NCBI GenBank assembly: GCA_910579265.1
Contig: CAJTTE010000002.1
Coordinates: forward strand, 181,884-245,883
DNA: 64,000 nt
Source of the DNA: an uncultured Ruminiclostridium sp.
GTDB taxonomy: Bacteria > Bacillota > Clostridia > Oscillospirales > Ruminococcaceae
Direction of reading: 5' to 3'
This document shows, one piece after another, positions 16,675 to 25,067 of the stretch. Position 1 is the first letter of the stretch. Every line of letters starts with the position of its first letter. Below the pieces are notes generated by a model, which saw only the letters and a list, made by a program, of their open reading frames with translations, had not been told where the DNA came from and made no database searches. The position numbers were made by a program, and so were the translations under genes.

Positions 16675-17769
16675 TTATACGTTAAATCTGAACAAAACCA
16701 CATCTCCGTCCTGCATAACATATTCCTTTCCCTCAAGACGAACAAGCCCCTTTTCCTTAGCACCCGCCATACCTCCGTTGTTTACAAGATCGTCAAAGGA
16801 AACGACCTCGGCCCTTATAAAGCCTTTTTCAAAATCGGTATGGATTTTTCCCGCAGCCTGAGGTGCTTTTGTACCCTTCGAAATCGTCCAGGCGCGCACC
16901 TCCTGGGGTCCTGCGGTAAGATATGATATCAGTCCCAGAAGGGAATAGCCCTTATTTATGATACGGTTAAGTCCGCTTTCCTCCAAACCTAAGTCTTCAA
17001 GAAACATATCCCGGTCTTCCTTATCCATTCCCGCAATTTCCGATTCAATTTGAGCGCAGATAGGAAGAACGGAGCTGTTTTCCTTTTCGGCAATGTCAAG
17101 TATCGCATTATAATGCTTATTGTTATTTATATCTCCGGTAAAATCCGCTTCGTTCATATTGGCGGCATAAATTACCGGTTTATTGGACAAAAGCGGAGTC
17201 GTTTTGATCATTTCCGCTTCTTCATCGCTGAAGCCGAAGGAACGGGCGGTATTGCCGTCTTCCATATGTGAAATGAGTTTTTCAAGAAAATCTATTTCCT
17301 TTTGTATGCTCTTATCACCTTTTAAAAGCTTTTTATCTTTGTCAAGACGGCGCTGCAAAATTTCAAGATCGCTGAAAATGAGTTCAAGATTTATAGTTTC
17401 TATATCCCTTGCCGCACCTATCGAGCCGTCAACGTGTATAATATTGTCATCCTCGAAACAGCGCACCACATGAACGATCGCATCGACCTCTCTTATATCC
17501 GCAAGAAATTTATTTCCGAGACCTTCTCCTTTGGATGCGCCTTTAACGAGGCCCGCAATGTCAACAAACTCAAGTGTGGCCGGAGTGAACTTTTCAGGAT
17601 TATACATTTCGGCCAGCTTATCGAGTCTTTTATCCGGAACGCTTACTATTCCCACATTTGGTTCTATGGTGCAGAAGGGATAGTTTGCCGATTCCGCTCC
17701 GGCATTTGTCAGGGCGTTAAACAATGTGCTTTTTCCTACGTTGGGCAGTCCTACCATTCCTAATTTCAT
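16675..17769 (-). CDS. ychF: Redox-regulated ATPase YchF
   Basis: A 364-residue Obg-family nucleotidase that prefers ATP; it binds ribosomes and affects stress responses. G1 is GLPNVGKSTLF, followed by FCTIEPNVG, the G3-like DIAGLVKGAS, the NMNE element typical of YchF in place of NKxD, and the C-terminal TGS-like domain ending GKEYVMQDGDVVLFRFNV. Length matches the family. It is transcribed alone, divergent from zapA. Confidence 0.97.
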   Translation of the reverse strand: MKLGMVGLPNVGKSTLFNALTNAGAESANYPFCTIEPNVGIVSVPDKRLDKLAEMYNPEKFTPATLEFVDIAGLVKGASKGEGLGNKFLADIREVDAIVHVVRCFEDDNIIHVDGSIGAARDIETINLELIFSDLEILQRRLDKDKKLLKGDKSIQKEIDFLEKLISHMEDGNTARSFGFSDEEAEMIKTTPLLSNKPVIYAANMNEADFTGDINNNKHYNAILDIAEKENSSVLPICAQIESEIAGMDKEDRDMFLEDLGLEESGLNRIINKGYSLLGLISYLTAGPQEVRAWTISKGTKAPQAAGKIHTDFEKGFIRAEVVSFDDLVNNGGMAGAKEKGLVRLEGKEYVMQDGDVVLFRFNV

Positions 17770-17874
17770 ATTTTTGTTTTTCCTTTCCGACAGCTAAAAA
17801 AGCCTTTCTCTGCATTAAACTACATTATATCACCAATGCCGAAAAAAAACAAGCAATTATTTTTTAAAAACCCC

Positions 17875-17903
17875 TTTAAAAGTTTGCCGAAATCGTATAT
17901 AAT
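17875..17903 (+). promoter_or_regulatory. Promoter of zapA-U32 operon
   Basis: TTTAAA (17875-17880), 17 bases, TATAAT (17898-17903), about 65 bases before the zapA start. Confidence 0.55.
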
Positions 17904-17969
17904 AGAATAGACAAGGATAATTTTTTTATTTGATCATTTATGCGCTGCCCAAGGAGGAAGTTTTTACAT

Positions 17970-19070
17970 ATGGAAAAGGTTTCGTTCAAGATCGCCCAAA
18001 GAGACTACAGTCTGAAAACCGATGAGGATCCGCAGAAGATAACCAAGCTTGCCGGGCAATTGGAGCATACCATAAGCTATGTTGCGAGAAAGGCGAGGGG
18101 TATGAACGAGGTGGAGATAACTACTCTTGCTTCCATGATCCTGATTTGTGATATGGAAAATACTTTCAGCAAGGACAGTATTTCATCTAATGAAGCTAAA
18201 AGACTGCTTGAAGAAAGTGAAAAAAATTTGAAGGAACAGCTAAGATCCGCGCAGGATGCTGCCGCCAATCATGAAAGACAGGTGAAGCAGCTTACCGAAA
18301 GACTGTCCGAATTGGATGGAGAGTTGGAAAAACAAAAAAAGTCAGCACTCTCCGGTGATGCTGAAAAGGAAAATAAAATAAAGGAACTTACACAAAAGCT
18401 TACGGATACGGAAAATAAGCTTAGAGAGCATATCGAGGCTGCGACTAACGATATAGAGGAAAAGGAAAGGCTGCTTAAAGAAGCTGACAATAAGCTTTCC
18501 GAAGCTGAGGAAAGCCTGCTGCGTATGGAGAACGAGCAATCTGCGGATTCCGCTAAAAGAGCCTCCGAGCAAAAGGCAGAGGTAGAAAGGCTTAATGCCG
18601 AAATACTCAGCCTTAAATCAATGGCGGAATCAGCGGAATCACAGTTTGAACAACTGGCGGTTGCCAAGGATGAAGAAGCTCAAAGACTCCGTTTGAGGGT
18701 ACAGGAGTACGAAAATGAGCTTAAAACGGTCACTCAGCAGCAGGAGAAAGAAATAGAAGCGGTATATGACGAGCACGAAAGGGAATGCAGAATTATTGCG
18801 GAGAAGCGTGATAAAGAGCTGTCCGATATAAAGGACGAATATGTAAAATCTGTCGAACTGCTTAAAAAACAGTTGGATGAACAGAGAACAGAAAACGAAA
18901 AGATGAAAAAAACCTTATCCAACTATGAGGCGACCTTTGACATGTATGTGAAAAACAAGGAAAATGAACTGAAACAGGCTTATGAGGAGACCGAAGCAGT
19001 AAAATCCAAAAATGCCGATCTGGAAAAACAGCTTGCCAGATCAGGCGATATCCAGATGACGATATGTTAG
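17970..19070 (+). CDS. zapA: Cell division protein ZapA with a very long coiled coil
   Basis: A 366-residue protein whose first 70 residues are a ZapA domain (VSFKIAQRDYSLKTDEDPQK, then ISYVARKARG and EITTLASMILICDM), which cross-links FtsZ filaments at the division site. Usual ZapA proteins have only 85-110 residues. Here a charged coiled coil of nearly 290 residues follows (for example EKQKKSALSGDAEKENKIKE and LKKQLDEQRTENEKMKK). The start at 17970 has AAGGAGGAAG 9 bases upstream. Its stop overlaps the U32 gene (ATGTTAG), so the two are translationally coupled, as is common in Clostridia. Confidence 0.9.
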   Translation: MEKVSFKIAQRDYSLKTDEDPQKITKLAGQLEHTISYVARKARGMNEVEITTLASMILICDMENTFSKDSISSNEAKRLLEESEKNLKEQLRSAQDAAANHERQVKQLTERLSELDGELEKQKKSALSGDAEKENKIKELTQKLTDTENKLREHIEAATNDIEEKERLLKEADNKLSEAEESLLRMENEQSADSAKRASEQKAEVERLNAEILSLKSMAESAESQFEQLAVAKDEEAQRLRLRVQEYENELKTVTQQQEKEIEAVYDEHERECRIIAEKRDKELSDIKDEYVKSVELLKKQLDEQRTENEKMKKTLSNYEATFDMYVKNKENELKQAYEETEAVKSKNADLEKQLARSGDIQMTIC

Positions 19071-20311
19071 AGATACTTGCACCCTGCGGCTCTGAGGAAG
19101 GTCTTGACGCCGCTCTTAACAGCGGTGCGGATGCCGTTTATCTGGGCATGCCGTTTTTTTCAGCAAGAAGAAACGCCGTAAATTTTACCTTTGAGCAACT
19201 GAAAAGCGGCGTAAAAAAGGCTCATTCTCAGGGCGTTAAGGTTTATGTGGCTTTAAACACTCTTGTTTTTGACGATGAACTGACCGATTTAAAAAGCGCT
19301 GTGGAACAGATCGATAAAGCTGATGCGGACGCGGTCATAGTACAGGACTTTGGCGTTGCGCTTACGGTAAGGGAAATGGCGCCCCGGCTCAAGCTCCATG
19401 CATCCACTCAGATGACGATAACTTCCGCAAAGGGTGCCGAATTTGTAAAAAAAATGGGCTTTTCGCGGGTCGTTCTTCCCCGGGAGCTTTCATTGGAGGA
19501 AATAAGGGAAATAACCTCAAGCGTAGATATAGAGACGGAGGTTTTTGTTCACGGCGCTCTTTGTGTATCTTTGAGCGGACAATGTTTTTTAAGTGCGCTC
19601 ATAGGCGGGAGAAGCGGCAATCGCGGCTTATGTGCTCAGCCCTGCCGTCTTAATTACAGGTGCGGAAATAGGGAGAATGTTCTTTCTCTTAAAGATTTGT
19701 CTCTTATAAACGAGTTAAGAAGCCTTGAAGAGGCGGGTGTGACCTCGGCTAAGATCGAAGGCAGAATGAAGCGACCGGAATACACGGCGGGTGTGATAGA
19801 CGGATGCAAGACTGCGCTTAAGGGCGGTGTTCCGGATATGGATCTGTTAAAAACGGTTTTTTCCAGGAGCGGTTTTACAAAATCCTATTTTGACGGAACA
19901 TTTAATAATATGCAGGGAGTAAGACTGAAAGAGGATTCAGAGAATATTCCCGAGGCTCTGATCAGGCTGAGGCAGCTTTATAAAGATCCCTGCAAACGAT
20001 TTGTTATAGATATTCATGTTTCTGTCAGAAAGGACATGCCCATTTTATGCACCGTTTGCTGCGGCGATTTTAAAAAAGAAATAAAAGGAGCTGTTCCGCA
20101 GGCGGCAATTAACAGAAGCATAACCTGTGATGAGATAGAAGAAAGAATGAGTAAATTAGGCGGAACGGTTTTTTCTGCGGGAAGGATAACGTGCGAGACT
20201 GACGATGGTCTGTCCGTTTGCGCGTCAGCCCTTAATGAATTGCGGAGGGAAGCCGTAAGTGCGGTAAGCCGTCATATAGCTGATTCGCTGAAAAACGTAA
20301 TGGAGCGGTAA
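19064..20311 (+). CDS. U32 family peptidase
   Basis: A 415-residue U32 protein. Members are annotated as collagenase-like peptidases, and several are in fact tRNA or ubiquinone hydroxylation factors. The fold starts LEILAPCGSEEGLDAALNSG, and the family signature EVFVHGALCVSLSGQC with the later NRGLCAQPCR supplies cysteines that may bind an iron-sulfur cluster. It overlaps zapA by 7 bases and ends by sharing one base with the GNAT gene. Role here unknown; tRNA modification is one option. Confidence 0.9.
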   Translation: MLEILAPCGSEEGLDAALNSGADAVYLGMPFFSARRNAVNFTFEQLKSGVKKAHSQGVKVYVALNTLVFDDELTDLKSAVEQIDKADADAVIVQDFGVALTVREMAPRLKLHASTQMTITSAKGAEFVKKMGFSRVVLPRELSLEEIREITSSVDIETEVFVHGALCVSLSGQCFLSALIGGRSGNRGLCAQPCRLNYRCGNRENVLSLKDLSLINELRSLEEAGVTSAKIEGRMKRPEYTAGVIDGCKTALKGGVPDMDLLKTVFSRSGFTKSYFDGTFNNMQGVRLKEDSENIPEALIRLRQLYKDPCKRFVIDIHVSVRKDMPILCTVCCGDFKKEIKGAVPQAAINRSITCDEIEERMSKLGGTVFSAGRITCETDDGLSVCASALNELRREAVSAVSRHIADSLKNVMER

Positions 20312-20757
20312 TGATAAGAAAAATATGCTATTCCGACAGAGATGAATATATAAAAATGGCAGAGGATTTTTACGCTTCCTCCGCCGTTTCTCATCCAATT
20401 CCCAAAAATAATTTTGAAAATGCGTTTAACGCCGCAATTTCAGGTGATCCCTGCATAAAAATATATATTTTTGAAAAAAACGGGGAAACGGCCGGTTATG
20501 CGGCTCTGGCGCTGACCTATACCACGGAGGGCGGCGGGAAAACGGTGTGGCTTGATGAACTTTATGTCAGGGAGGATTTCAGAGGAAATGGTTTGGGAAA
20601 GGATTTTATAGAATTTCTTAAATCAGATAATACTATAAAACGTATCAGACTGGAAATTACACCTGAAAACGATCGAGCAAAAAAGCTTTATTCAGCCTTG
20701 GGATTTTACGCATGTGATTATAAGCAGATGATATTCGACAGACCTATTCGATCTTGA
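20311..20757 (+). CDS. GNAT family N-acetyltransferase
   Basis: A 148-residue acetyltransferase. The strand VWLDELYVRE leads to the acetyl-CoA loop DFRGNGLGKDF and the end ENDRAKKLYSALGFYACDY is typical. It begins at the last base of the U32 stop codon, so it is cotranslated with zapA and U32. Substrate unknown. Confidence 0.88.
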   Translation: MIRKICYSDRDEYIKMAEDFYASSAVSHPIPKNNFENAFNAAISGDPCIKIYIFEKNGETAGYAALALTYTTEGGGKTVWLDELYVREDFRGNGLGKDFIEFLKSDNTIKRIRLEITPENDRAKKLYSALGFYACDYKQMIFDRPIRS

Positions 20758-20843
20758 TATGATTTGATTATGGCGCGGGTGATTTTTTCGGGTGCATGGC
20801 TATTTTAAAGGTGGGTTCCATATTGCGCCTTTTGGGATTTGAT

Positions 20844-20934
20844 GCCAATCCCTTTTAAAACTATTGGATTAGTGTTTGGGGTGCAATCCCTTTTTAAGCT
20901 GTGGGTATCACGTCTGTTTAAAAAGGGATTGCAC
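20844..20934. repeat. Family A element, copy 3
   Basis: About 91 bp; ends GCCAATCCCTTTTAAAA and TTTAAAAAGGGATTGC. It has the words CTATTGGATTAGTGTTTGGG and GTGGGTATCACGTC. The short open frames across it are by-products. Confidence 0.75.
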
Positions 20935-21090
20935 CCCATGCTTTGGACGGAGATTTTTATATGTATAGGAATTCCTGCTTGTCTTACTGCCGGCTTTTGC
21001 GAAAATAGATTTGCATTTCTTGTTTTCATATCCGCTCTACTTTAAGAGCCGCTGATCGTCTTTGAACTTATTATTTATTATCCGTCCATC

Positions 21091-21140
21091 AAATACGTTA
21101 AAATCCTCCGGGTATTTCACCGGAGGATTTTGACGTATTT
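21091..21140. terminator. Bidirectional terminator between convergent genes
   Basis: AAATACGT, AAAATCCTCCGG and their complements form a long, nearly perfect stem around loop GTATTTCA, followed by AACGGTTTTTT on the plus strand. It lies between the plus-strand acetyltransferase and the minus-strand mannanase. Confidence 0.88.
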
Positions 21141-21171
21141 AACGGTTTTTTAATATATATTGCATTAATCC

Positions 21172-22566
21172 TTATTTGTAAACCGAACAGATCTTTGAGG
21201 TGTTTTTTATTCCGTAAATTCCGTTTATAAGCTTTTCTCCCCAATCGCCGGAAAGTGAATTTCCGTTCCAGTCGTTGGCAATATCCAGATATTCGACTCC
21301 TCCTCCGTTTCCTTTCCAGGACCAGCCTAAATACCCTATATTGTTTTTATTGCAATATTCCATTATGTAATCCTCGTCCACGTCTCCGTCGCTGTGGGTA
21401 TGACCGAATTCACCCACAATAACGCAAAGATTGTTGTTTGTTGCATATTTTATGTTTTTGCTGATTATGTCGGGGTTTTTTCCTGCCGTGCCGTACATAT
21501 GGACGGAGAACAGGGTATTTTTTTGTGGATCGTCATTTAAAAGCTTCTGACCGTAATGATTTATTGACTCGGCATATTGTCCCCAGCCGGCAGAGTCAAT
21601 GATCACAGCATTTTTTATTCCGGCATTGCGTATGGCCTTTATTGCTTCGGAGTATCCTTTATACCATGTAGCGGAATCCCAGTCGCCTACCCACTCGTTG
21701 GCGATGTTAAGGATTACGTACGCTTCATTTCCAATAAGGGCTGATTTGATTTCAAGCCAGTAATCCGTGACTCTTCTTAATCCGTTTATATCATTTTTCC
21801 CTGTAACATCATGAACCTCAAGGATACATACGAGCTTGTTCTTCTTACAGATTTCGATTATTCTTTTTACATCTGATATTGAATCTTTTGTATATTGCTG
21901 TCCGTCGGATAAAACTATCCTTACCGTATTTGATCCGGTGGCGGCAATTGCGGGAATGGCCGTCTCAAGCTGAGATTTAAACCATGTATGTGCATGGTTT
22001 ATTCCCCGCATAACAAAGCGATTTCCGTTGGCGTCGTACAGTGATGTTCCGTTGACATAAAAACCTGCGCTTGAAACGGGTTTTTGAACGGTTGATGTAG
22101 TGGTGGTGACGGACGGCTTGGCTGCATTTGAGGTAGTGGTTGTTGTAGGTTTGGTAACAGGTGCGGGTGCTGCGGGTTTAGTTTTGCTTACGGAAGGGGA
22201 AATAACGGCGGAATTTGTTTTTGAAGCTGCTGCTGAGGAGGCGGGAGGATTGACGGTTCCGGTCGAATTCGGCTTTGAAGAAGAGTGATCATTATTTGTT
22301 CCGGACGACGGTGTTGAAGATGTCTGACCGGGATTATCGGTTTTGCCGGATGTTATTGATTCCTCGGGCTCGCTGTCGCTTGAAATAACTGTTACGGCGG
22401 GCTCTTCGTCGGTATTTTCAACGGATGAGGTATTTTCTTGTATTTCGGTAAGTGAAGTGCCGACGTCCGTGTTTATATCCGGATCGTTTGTTGCTTGGCT
22501 GCATGAAGTGAAAAACGCCGTAATTAAGGCAAGAAGAAATGAAATAAGTACATTTTTGTTTTTCAT
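21172..22566 (-). CDS. GH5 endo-beta-mannanase lipoprotein 1
   Basis: A 464-residue secreted glycoside hydrolase family 5 enzyme, closest in pattern to subfamily 8 beta-1,4-mannanases. A signal peptide ends in a lipobox with Cys22 (FFTSC). Residues 23-165 are a linker rich in Ser, Thr, Pro, with runs of TTTTTS. The catalytic domain starts AGFYVNGTSLYDANGNRF; the acid/base is Glu291 (ANEW) and the nucleophile Glu386 (GEFGH). No binding module is seen. The start at 22566 has AAAGGAGA 5 bases upstream; the longer frame has none. It would hydrolyse mannan at the cell surface. A close paralog lies at 23766. Confidence 0.9.
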   Translation of the reverse strand: MKNKNVLISFLLALITAFFTSCSQATNDPDINTDVGTSLTEIQENTSSVENTDEEPAVTVISSDSEPEESITSGKTDNPGQTSSTPSSGTNNDHSSSKPNSTGTVNPPASSAAASKTNSAVISPSVSKTKPAAPAPVTKPTTTTTSNAAKPSVTTTTSTVQKPVSSAGFYVNGTSLYDANGNRFVMRGINHAHTWFKSQLETAIPAIAATGSNTVRIVLSDGQQYTKDSISDVKRIIEICKKNKLVCILEVHDVTGKNDINGLRRVTDYWLEIKSALIGNEAYVILNIANEWVGDWDSATWYKGYSEAIKAIRNAGIKNAVIIDSAGWGQYAESINHYGQKLLNDDPQKNTLFSVHMYGTAGKNPDIISKNIKYATNNNLCVIVGEFGHTHSDGDVDEDYIMEYCNKNNIGYLGWSWKGNGGGVEYLDIANDWNGNSLSGDWGEKLINGIYGIKNTSKICSVYK

Positions 22567-22655
22567 ATTGTCTCCTTTTCTCTTTATAAAATTTTTTTCG
22601 GAAAAGCATTCTTGATGTGTAGACTTTGATACCGGAGCGCGTTTACGATAACGGA

Positions 22656-22810
22656 GCATGTTGACATAAAGCCCGCATATGACTTTTCGGCAAAATTCAC
22701 CGTATATTTCGCTTGTTTTTTAGAAATATGCAATTATTTCCGCAAAAATTTGCCTCATCTACGGCAAATTTTTGCTCGAAAACCCGTATGTCGGTTTTAT
22801 GCGTACACGC
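22656..22810. repeat. Family G palindromic element
   Basis: A 155-bp element with imperfect terminal inverted repeats of about 25 bp (GCATGTTGACATAAAGCCCG on the left; the right end reads as its complement with mismatches). The centre holds a 13-bp perfect hairpin GCAAAAATTTGCC at 22742-22775. A more diverged relative may lie at 29990-30145. It abuts family A copy 4. Confidence 0.6.
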
Positions 22811-22902
22811 TCTGATCCGTTTTAAAACTGTGGGATTAGTGTTCGGGTACAGCCTGTTTTAATCCGCGGACATTATGTCGGTTTAAAATTGGGTTGGTAC
22901 AA
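22811..22902. repeat. Family A element, copy 4
   Basis: The most diverged family A copy: TGATCCGTTTTAAAACTGTG on the left and GTTTAAAATTGGGTTGGTAC on the right, with GGGATTAGTGTTCGGGTA inside. Confidence 0.65.
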
Positions 22903-22967
22903 ATCAAGATCATAATATCGCTTGCTTTTGATTTTTCCGTTTACGTTGATCCTATAAAAGCAGCAAT

Positions 22968-23147
22968 TTAAGGCAATACCGCACAATGACCGCCTTACGG
23001 CTTTGCGTGCGGCTTGCTTGCATATATTCCGTCATCTTACACAAATTCACCTTGAAATACGTCAGTATTCCTGCGCCGGATTTATGCAAGCTGAAGAAAA
23101 ATCTGAATGCGCAATTCACACGCAATCATTGCGCGGTGTTGCCTTAA
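22968..23147. repeat. Family B element, copy 2
   Basis: A 180-bp copy with TTAA at both ends (22968 and 23144). It truncates the small gene at 23148-23390. Confidence 0.88.
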
Positions 23148-23390
23148 TTTAAAATGCCGGAAAATATCACAGATTACTCCGGTCATATCGGGATGGTCAC
23201 AGGGGGAAACTTGATCTCTGTAATTATATCTCGGAGTTGAGGGTAATTTCCGAATATGTTCTGAATCAGGTTTAAAATCAGATTCGGGTGATATAACCGT
23301 TACTTTTACATTTTCATCTGATTCGTATTGAATGACTTTTTGAAAAAGACCCGCTTCCATCGCCCGGCTGTCAAGGCATATTCCCCGCAT
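23082..23390 (-). pseudogene. Orphan small gene truncated by a family B element
   Basis: From an ATG at 23390 with AAGGAG 6 bases upstream, an 81-residue stretch reads MRGICLDSRAMEAGLF to SPCDHPDMTGVICDIFRHF, then the frame enters family B copy 2 and ends inside it at 23082. The native C-terminus is missing. I do not recognise the family; small orphan genes of this look are often immunity or toxin-accessory proteins, which is a guess. The frame itself is still open, so a fusion ending in repeat-encoded residues could be made. Confidence 0.6.
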
Positions 23391-23468
23391 AGAAATCTCC
23401 TTTTTTAAATACAATAAATCAGTTTCCGATAAATGCGCAATTGAGGAAAGGGAGAAAAATTGAATATT

Positions 23469-23682
23469 TTAAGGCAACACTGCACAATGATTGCGCAGTG
23501 TTTTCCTGATATTCGATTTGTTTAAGATGAGTACTGCATCTTTTTGGACAAATATCTTACGGCATCGTATCAAGTCGGGTTGTATAAATACGATGCAGTA
23601 ATACTGACGTATTTCAAAGGGAGTGTAAGATTAAGGATAAAAAGCTAAGCCGTCAGGCGGTCATTGCGCGGTATTGCCTTAA
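23469..23682. repeat. Family B element, copy 3 (variant)
   Basis: A 214-bp variant with the same TTAA borders and termini (AAGGCAACACTGCACAATGA and TCATTGCGCGGTATTGCCTT). The central part differs: it contains TTGTTTAAGATGAGTACTGC and a CATCGTATC/GATACG-type inverted repeat. Confidence 0.8.
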
Positions 23683-23765
23683 GTTCTTTTAAGCCGCCAT
23701 AATCGGTACAAGACCGTATCATATAAAATCTGTGCGACAGATTAAGTTTGACCAGGCAAAAAGCA

Positions 23766-24803
23766 TTACTCAAAAACCGAACAAACCTTTGAGGTTTCTT
23801 TTATACCGTTTACTCCGTTTATAAGATTTTCACCCCAATCGGCTGAAAGAACCTTTCCTTCCCAGTCCTCGGCAATGTCAAGATACTCGACTCCCCCTCC
23901 GTTTCCTTTCCAGGACCAGCCTAAATATCCTATCTTGTTTTCAGTGCAATACTGCATTATATATCCTTCGTCAACATCTCCGTCGGAATGGTTATAACCG
24001 AATTCGCCTATGATAACACAAAGGTTTTTATCCGTTCCTTTTTTGATATTGGAGCTTATGACTCTTGAGTTCTTTCCGGCAGTACCGTACATATGGATGG
24101 AAAAAACTATGTTTTTATACGGATCTTCATTCAAAAGCCTTTCGCCGTATGTTCCGATCGGGTTTGCATTTTGTCCCCAGCCTGACGTATCGATTATCAG
24201 AGTATTTTTGATCCCCGCGTCTCTGAGTGTTTTTACTGACTGCGAATAGCCTTCGTACCATACATTGTCTTTTTCCCAGCTTCCCATCCACTCATTGGCT
24301 ATATTAAGAATGACATAGGCTTCATTGCCCGAAAGGGAATCCTTCATTTCCAGCCAGTATTCGGTGGTTTTCTTTAATCCGTCAGTTTCGTCCTTTCCGG
24401 TTATATCGTGAACTTCAAGAATACAGATCATTTTATTTTTTTTGCAAATGTCGATGATCTTGTCGATATCCTCGGATGTATCCTTGGTATACTGCTGACC
24501 GTCGGATAAAACTACTCTGACCGTATTTGCGCCTGTTGCGGCAATGGCAGGTATTGCTGTTTCAAGCTGATCCTTGAACCATGAATGAGGATGGTTTATT
24601 CCCCTCATAATAAATTGCTTTCCGTTAATGTCGTAAAGGGAGGTGCCGTCGACATAAAACCCTGATCTGGCTATCGGTTCTTCTATTCCCGAACCTTCAC
24701 CGGTTCCCGTAATATTGTTTGATCCTCCGGCGCTTCCGCAGGCTGAGCTGAACAGCATGGCGGCGGCAAGGAATAATGACAGTATACTTCTTTTGAATTT
24801 CAT
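23766..24803 (-). CDS. GH5 endo-beta-mannanase lipoprotein 2
   Basis: A 345-residue paralog of the mannanase at 21172. Its catalytic domain is very similar, with the same order RSGFYVDGTSLYDINGKQF, Glu171 (ANEW), HMYGTAGKN, Glu267 (GEFGY) and GYLGWSWKGNGGGVEYLDIA. The signal peptide ends at Cys22 (SSAC), so it is also a lipoprotein, but the linker is only about 25 residues and glycine-rich. The two enzymes thus sit at different distances from the membrane. Tandem duplication is the simplest origin; the family A, B and G elements now lie between them. Confidence 0.9.
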   Translation of the reverse strand: MKFKRSILSLFLAAAMLFSSACGSAGGSNNITGTGEGSGIEEPIARSGFYVDGTSLYDINGKQFIMRGINHPHSWFKDQLETAIPAIAATGANTVRVVLSDGQQYTKDTSEDIDKIIDICKKNKMICILEVHDITGKDETDGLKKTTEYWLEMKDSLSGNEAYVILNIANEWMGSWEKDNVWYEGYSQSVKTLRDAGIKNTLIIDTSGWGQNANPIGTYGERLLNEDPYKNIVFSIHMYGTAGKNSRVISSNIKKGTDKNLCVIIGEFGYNHSDGDVDEGYIMQYCTENKIGYLGWSWKGNGGGVEYLDIAEDWEGKVLSADWGENLINGVNGIKETSKVCSVFE

Positions 24804-25067
24804 AAAATCTCCTTAAATGCGGGATAATCCGCAGCTTTAACAACAGGTTTTGATAGATGCGGTTAATAAGTACGGCATGGGAGTGATTTAAATACTCCGT
24901 CGGTACGGAGGGATAGTTTAAAAATGTCTTTTCATCGTATCGTTCGTTCGGTTTGAAGCTTATCGTTAATATCCCTTGACTGAAAATCCTTGATAGTTTT
25001 TTCATTGGCCGCATGCATTTGGTAAACAGTTTATATCCGTCTTGTTTTATTACGCGTCTTTAAAAAA

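Noticed and set aside
24697..25014. 105-codon minus-strand frame upstream of mannanase 2
   Set aside because: It overlaps the mannanase signal peptide in another frame and has no ribosome site or domain.
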